Below, piece after piece: positions 60,471 to 64,000 of a stretch of 64,000 nt of DNA. The stretch lies in the NCBI RefSeq assembly GCF_947502995.1, contig NZ_CANNBW010000020.1:1-64000 (forward strand), in the 5' to 3' direction. A program made the translations under genes and the position numbers. Position 1 is the stretch's first letter; every line of letters begins with the position of its first letter. Below the pieces are notes generated by a model. That model saw only the letters and a program-made list of their open reading frames with translations. It had not been told where the DNA came from and searched no databases. Source of the stretch: an uncultured Tenacibaculum sp. GTDB taxonomy: Bacteria; Bacteroidota; Bacteroidia; Flavobacteriales; Flavobacteriaceae.

Positions 60471-60713
60471 AAAATTTCAATTATTTATTTGATATAGGGT
60501 CTACTCTATTAAAAGGTTTTTCGACTTCCACCTTATTTGTTATTCAACAAATATTTTTACTCTTTAGGTTAATTTCGTGTTTCTATAAATGACCAATGAA
60601 ATCTGGTTTGATAGCAATTTTTACCTTTTTCAAAATAACAATTTGTAATAGTTAAATTAGAATTTAATTTTCAAACTCTTGTTAAGCCAGCGTTATTATA
60701 ATCTTTCTTTATA
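60471..60713. other. Intergenic, no gene seen
   Basis: Upstream region of the GG-leader gene, holding its promoter. No other frame or RNA family is supported. Confidence 0.5.
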
Positions 60714-60755
60714 AAAAAGAAAAAGAGCAAAACGAAATCGTTTTGCTCTTTTTTT
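60714..60755. terminator. Terminator of the M61 peptidase gene
   Basis: AAGAGCAAAACGA and TCGTTTTGCTCTT form a 13-bp stem flanked by A-rich and T-rich tracts, so it works on the minus strand and perhaps both. Confidence 0.8.
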
Positions 60756-60778
60756 AAAAAAACTTAGTGCTTATATTT

Positions 60779-62674
60779 TTATCCTTTTAACCAAGCATTT
60801 AATAAATCTTTCTGTTTTTGAGTCGCATCTGATTTAGCTCCTAAACTTTTACCCATTGTATACGATTGAGTCAGTTTCGTTTTTATAACGATTTCTTTTC
60901 CTGCTCTTTCTAACTTCACTTCTACATCAGTTCCAGGCTGCCATCCGAATAATCCTCCAATTACTTGTCTTGCATTTTCTCTTGTTAAAGCAGTACCGTT
61001 AATTACTTTAATTGCATCTCCTGGTAAAGCCCCGTTTTCAGCCCAAAAACTATTAGCTTTTACAGCTTCTGTAAAAATAATGTTTCCTGTAGCTTGATCT
61101 CCACGTAAAATAAATGCTCCTCCATTTCTTACATAATCTGTTTCAATTTTGCGTTCTGCAACACCTACTCCAACTTTTTCAAAGAAAGAGTTATAATCTA
61201 TAGGAGTTCCTCCAACAACATGAGTGTTTAAAAATTCTCCGATAGAAGGATATGTCATTGCCGTAATTTCTTCAATTAATTTATCATCTTCGAAAGGTTG
61301 ATTTTTACCGTATTTATTCGACAATTCTTTCATTAAAGAAAGGATTCCTCTTTCACCATTACTTTCTTCACGCATTAAAATATCAATACACATACCAATT
61401 AAAGCTCCTTTTTGGTATACATTTATATATTGATCATGATATTCTTTTTCTAAAATATTTTCACTCATTTTAGTAAAACTCATAGCATCGTTCATACGAG
61501 AAGCACTATTAATTTTACCCATAATTTTTGAAAAGAATTCATCTTCTTTTACCAAACCTTTATTTACTTGGAAATGTGTTGCAAAATATTCTGTTACTCC
61601 TTCGTACATCCATAAATGTTTAGAGAACGTAGGTTGATCATAGTCAAAATAATGAACATCTTCAGAATGAACACTTAACGGAGTTACAATATGAAAAAAC
61701 TCGTGAGAAACTACATCTATCATCGATTGTGCTAATCTAGCATCATCCATAACTTCTGGTAACACAACTACTGTAGATGTGTGATGCTCTAAAGCTCCAA
61801 AACCTTTAGGAGAACCTTCATTTTGTCCTGCTAAGTATAAATAAATATCATATCTCGGTGTACTATTAACACTACCTAAATAAGATTTTTGAGCTTGCAT
61901 CATTTTTTCCATTACTGCTTTAATTTTTTTAGCAGAATGTTTTTTAGTTGGAGAGTATACACTTAAAACAATTTTAATATCTCCTACATTAAATTCTTCT
62001 ACATCTAATTCTCCATAAAACATAGGATTATCTGTAATATCAAAATAACGAGGAGCTAAAAAACTAGTTGTCACAGTAGAACCATCTTCACTTGTTTTCG
62101 TTCCAACTTCTTGCAATGCAGAAGTTCTTTTAAACTTTGAAGGAGCAATTACATCAAGCTTGTATTGATTCTTTTTTAAAGCATCGAAATACCCAATAAA
62201 TCCATGTAAGTTTAAAACATAATTTGTCTCTTCAATATTAGTTCCTGATGGTGAAAAAGGAACTTCTTCTCCTATTCCTCCTACTTTTTCTTGATCGAAA
62301 GTATCATTTACAGCATATGAAACTTTATCTAATTGAGTAGCATTGGTAATTTCCCAAGTATTTTCATCAAGCTTTTGAACTGGTAAAGTTTCACCACTAT
62401 AATCAAACGCTTTAAAATCGTCTACATATTTACCAAAATTACTCACAGAATAAGTTCCTTGAACAACTCTAGGCAATCTATAGGTTACTTTTTCAGCAGT
62501 GAATCTTCCTGGATTAATAACTACAGGAACCTGATCATTTTTTACGTTTGTTAAATCTATACTAGATTCTATGGGATTATTAACTGCAGAATCATCTTTC
62601 TTTAGAGATTTAGTAGAATTACAACCTACTAATAACAATCCTGCTGCAACAGCAGTTAATGTATTTTTGTTCAT
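60779..62674 (-). CDS. M61 family (glycyl aminopeptidase) lipoprotein with PDZ domain
   Basis: Lipoprotein signal (LTAVAAGLLLVGCNST), an N-terminal beta domain, then the peptidase domain with HEFFHIVTPLSVHSEDVHYF and the downstream Glu in LWMYEGVTEYFATHF (zinc motif HExxH...E). A PDZ domain (about residues 530-620, GDAIKVINGTALTRENARQV) ends the protein. M61 enzymes cleave N-terminal glycine-containing peptides. Outer-membrane location inferred. Monocistronic. Confidence 0.92.
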   Translation of the reverse strand: MNKNTLTAVAAGLLLVGCNSTKSLKKDDSAVNNPIESSIDLTNVKNDQVPVVINPGRFTAEKVTYRLPRVVQGTYSVSNFGKYVDDFKAFDYSGETLPVQKLDENTWEITNATQLDKVSYAVNDTFDQEKVGGIGEEVPFSPSGTNIEETNYVLNLHGFIGYFDALKKNQYKLDVIAPSKFKRTSALQEVGTKTSEDGSTVTTSFLAPRYFDITDNPMFYGELDVEEFNVGDIKIVLSVYSPTKKHSAKKIKAVMEKMMQAQKSYLGSVNSTPRYDIYLYLAGQNEGSPKGFGALEHHTSTVVVLPEVMDDARLAQSMIDVVSHEFFHIVTPLSVHSEDVHYFDYDQPTFSKHLWMYEGVTEYFATHFQVNKGLVKEDEFFSKIMGKINSASRMNDAMSFTKMSENILEKEYHDQYINVYQKGALIGMCIDILMREESNGERGILSLMKELSNKYGKNQPFEDDKLIEEITAMTYPSIGEFLNTHVVGGTPIDYNSFFEKVGVGVAERKIETDYVRNGGAFILRGDQATGNIIFTEAVKANSFWAENGALPGDAIKVINGTALTRENARQVIGGLFGWQPGTDVEVKLERAGKEIVIKTKLTQSYTMGKSLGAKSDATQKQKDLLNAWLKG

Positions 62675-62776
62675 TCGTATTTATTTTTTTTAATGGTCTT
62701 TAATTAGTTTACAAAAATTGCAATCTGTTACGAATTCACAAGAATATTTAACGCTTTTTATGAAATTTTATGAAGA

Positions 62777-63418
62777 TTATAATTCATTTACGAAGATATT
62801 TGCTCGAATAGAAGAAACTTTAATTTGTTTTTTAAGGCTTCTGTTTTTTTTAAGATAAGGCGAAGTTTTTAAACTATCATTACATTTTATTTTACCTCTA
62901 TTTGTTTTGATATTAAAGTTCGATTTTTTTGAAGAGAAATATACATTTCCTTGAAATAGTTTTAAGTTTAAACTACGTTTTACTTCGTTCAAATTGACAT
63001 ATCCTTTTTCAATAAAAATATTTAAGTCTCCTTTATAATTTTCAGAAATAACATCTACATTCTCTCCAACTATAGTTAAGCTCTTATTTTCAGGAATCTT
63101 AATTAACACAGATGCTCTATTAACTCTTTTCGTTATATATTTTCTGAAAACATTTCTTGACAACGAACTTGCTTTAAAATCTATTTTTAAGAAACTTTCA
63201 AACTCTTTTGTAATAACATCATAATGCTGTTCAGATTGGCTCAATACATGAATTTCTATTTCATTAGTCTCCGAATTTTGAATTTTCACTTCATCTAATG
63301 CTTTAACATTAACCTCTATTTCATTTAAAGGTGAAACAAAACTTTTAAAGGAACTATTTTGCCCCAAAATTGTAAACTGAGAGACAAGTATTATAACTAA
63401 AGTAATGTAGTATCTCAT
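62777..63418 (-). CDS. Exported beta-helix/DUF4097-like protein
   Basis: Signal peptide (MRYYITLVIILVSQFTILGQ) and a beta-rich domain whose strands repeat about every 20 residues (LTIVGENVDVISENYKGDLN, IFIEKGYVNLNEVKRSLNLK, LFQGNVYFSSKKSNFNIKTN), in the style of DUF4097 adhesin-like proteins. Function unknown. It follows the traR-like gene but a terminator separates them. Confidence 0.7.
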   Translation of the reverse strand: MRYYITLVIILVSQFTILGQNSSFKSFVSPLNEIEVNVKALDEVKIQNSETNEIEIHVLSQSEQHYDVITKEFESFLKIDFKASSLSRNVFRKYITKRVNRASVLIKIPENKSLTIVGENVDVISENYKGDLNIFIEKGYVNLNEVKRSLNLKLFQGNVYFSSKKSNFNIKTNRGKIKCNDSLKTSPYLKKNRSLKKQIKVSSIRANIFVNEL

Positions 63419-63423
63419 AAAAT

Positions 63424-63451
63424 AAAAAAGCTTCCTAAAAAGGAAGCTTTT
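63424..63451 (-). terminator. Terminator of the traR-like gene
   Basis: AAAAAGCTTCC and GGAAGCTTTT with a T run on the minus strand, directly behind the traR-like stop. Confidence 0.8.
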
Positions 63452-63453
63452 GC

Positions 63454-63834
63454 TTATTGTTTTCTTTTGGCCTCAATACTTAAGGTTGCATGAGGTACTA
63501 ATTTCAATCTTTCTTTCTGAATAAGTTTACCTGTAACTCTACACACTCCGTATGTTTTGTTTTCAATACGAATTAAAGCGTTTTTTAAATCACGTATAAA
63601 CTTTTCTTGACGAATAGCTAATTGCATATTACGCTCTTTAGCCATAGTCTCTGTTCCTTCTTCAAACGACTTAAATGTCGGAGAAGTATCATCCGTTCCA
63701 TTTCCAGCACCATTTTCGTATGAAGATTTTAATAACTCTAAATCCTCTTCGGCTCGCTGCATTTTCTTTTGAATGATTTCTTTGAATTCTTGTAGGTCAC
63801 TATCAGAGTACCTTACTTTAACATCTTCTGCCAT
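63454..63834 (-). CDS. TraR/DksA family protein without a complete zinc finger
   Basis: Two long helices form the DksA-like coiled coil (about residues 8-75), then a C-terminal segment YGVCRVTGKLIQKERLKLVP, HATLSIEAKRK. Only one Cys remains of the four that bind zinc in E. coli DksA; this loss is usual in Bacteroidota. It would bind the RNA polymerase secondary channel. It begins 4 bp behind ileS and is likely in its operon. Confidence 0.88.
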   Translation of the reverse strand: MAEDVKVRYSDSDLQEFKEIIQKKMQRAEEDLELLKSSYENGAGNGTDDTSPTFKSFEEGTETMAKERNMQLAIRQEKFIRDLKNALIRIENKTYGVCRVTGKLIQKERLKLVPHATLSIEAKRKQ

Positions 63835-63838
63835 ACTA

Positions 63839-64000
63839 CTATGCTTTTTCGATTAACATCTTACTTTTAATGGTATCAAACTCGATATCTGTACCATTCT
63901 CAATAGCATCAACAAAAACCAACTCATTAGTAAGTGTTTCTGTTTTTATGTAGTTTTCATTAGCTAACACAGATTGTTGTAACTCTTCTAGATTTAAAAA
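63839..64000 (-). CDS. ileS: Isoleucyl-tRNA synthetase, C-terminal end (partial)
   Basis: The last 53 codons run from the window edge to TAG at 63,839-63,841 (LNLEELQQSVLANENYIKTE, then FDTIKSKMLIEKA). The end matches the C-terminal segment of Flavobacteria IleS as I recall it, and the ileS-traR order is conserved there. The gene continues outside the window. Confidence 0.7.
   Translation of the reverse strand, partial: FLNLEELQQSVLANENYIKTETLTNELVFVDAIENGTDIEFDTIKSKMLIEKA

Noticed and set aside
63454..63834. Missing cysteines of the DksA-like protein as a sign of a defective gene
   Set aside because: The loss of zinc ligands is normal for this family in Bacteroidota, and the gene is otherwise complete.
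1..64000. CRISPR array
   Set aside because: No regularly spaced repeats with unique spacers, and no cas genes. The 10-bp and 21-bp repeats are too short and lack spacers.

Overview
The window is AT-rich chromosomal DNA of a marine-type Flavobacteriaceae (Bacteroidota). Tenacibaculum or a close relative is my best guess, from gene style only. The indications are T9SS-style C-terminal sorting in a secreted M28 peptidase, SusC/FecA-type TonB receptors with ECF sigma and FecR partners, a DksA/TraR-like gene directly behind ileS, DUF4230, DUF2911 and DUF6438 proteins, TAnnTTTG-type -7 boxes and few Shine-Dalgarno sequences.

Layout. (1) 1-3.9 kb is host DNA: a DUF2911 protein, waaA (Kdo transferase), a YeeE/YedE pair and a DUF4230 protein. 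(2) 3,937-32,143 is a 28.2-kb integrated element. It is bounded by a perfect 21-bp direct repeat whose right copy is the 3' end of a tRNA-Pro(GGG) gene, and a tyrosine integrase sits next to that tRNA. Both ends carry clusters of GAGTACA/TGTACTC, a shared 18-bp palindromic motif and a TGACACA pair with the same 11-bp spacing; these are good candidates for integrase or excisionase arm sites. (3) 32.1-64 kb is host DNA: tRNA-Pro(GGG), a secreted M28 peptidase, photolyase with an SRPBCC protein, a phytase remnant, a divergent metalloprotease and sigma/anti-sigma/TonB-receptor set, an AraC/SDR group, a TonB receptor with a LytS/LytTR two-component pair, tRNA-Pro(TGG), trxB, an ABC transporter with lspA, an AraC/DoxX/DCC group, a GG-leader peptide with a nucleotidyltransferase-like protein, an M61 peptidase, and the traR-like gene with the end of ileS.

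The element reads from left to right. It begins with accessory genes (a response regulator without a kinase, a small lipoprotein, membrane proteins, a membrane pentapeptide-repeat protein). An XRE repressor with candidate operators follows, then a structured leader before a primase-helicase operon, a serine recombinase, and a zone of very small genes that includes a SieB-like superinfection-exclusion gene broken by one stop codon. A co-directional block at 17.9-27.6 kb comes next, then an ArdC-like antirestriction protein fused to a RadA/DnaB-like ATPase, a putative AbiC-type abortive infection protein, and the integrase.

The most interesting part is the 17.9-27.6 kb block. It has a lysis set (GH108 endolysin, holin-like and spanin-like proteins) but no recognisable terminase, portal, protease, tail, relaxase or type IV secretion gene. 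Around the lysis set are small beta-rich proteins, hydrophobic glycine-rich or single-TM proteins, a transglutaminase-like protein with an intact Cys-His-Asp triad, and a 195-aa protein followed directly by a strong terminator, a layout that would suit a major capsid gene. I infer a temperate, tailless, possibly membrane-containing virus of an undescribed type. A satellite or another kind of element is not excluded. A second candidate system is the GG-leader four-cysteine peptide with its nucleotidyltransferase-like partner at 58.9-60.5 kb.
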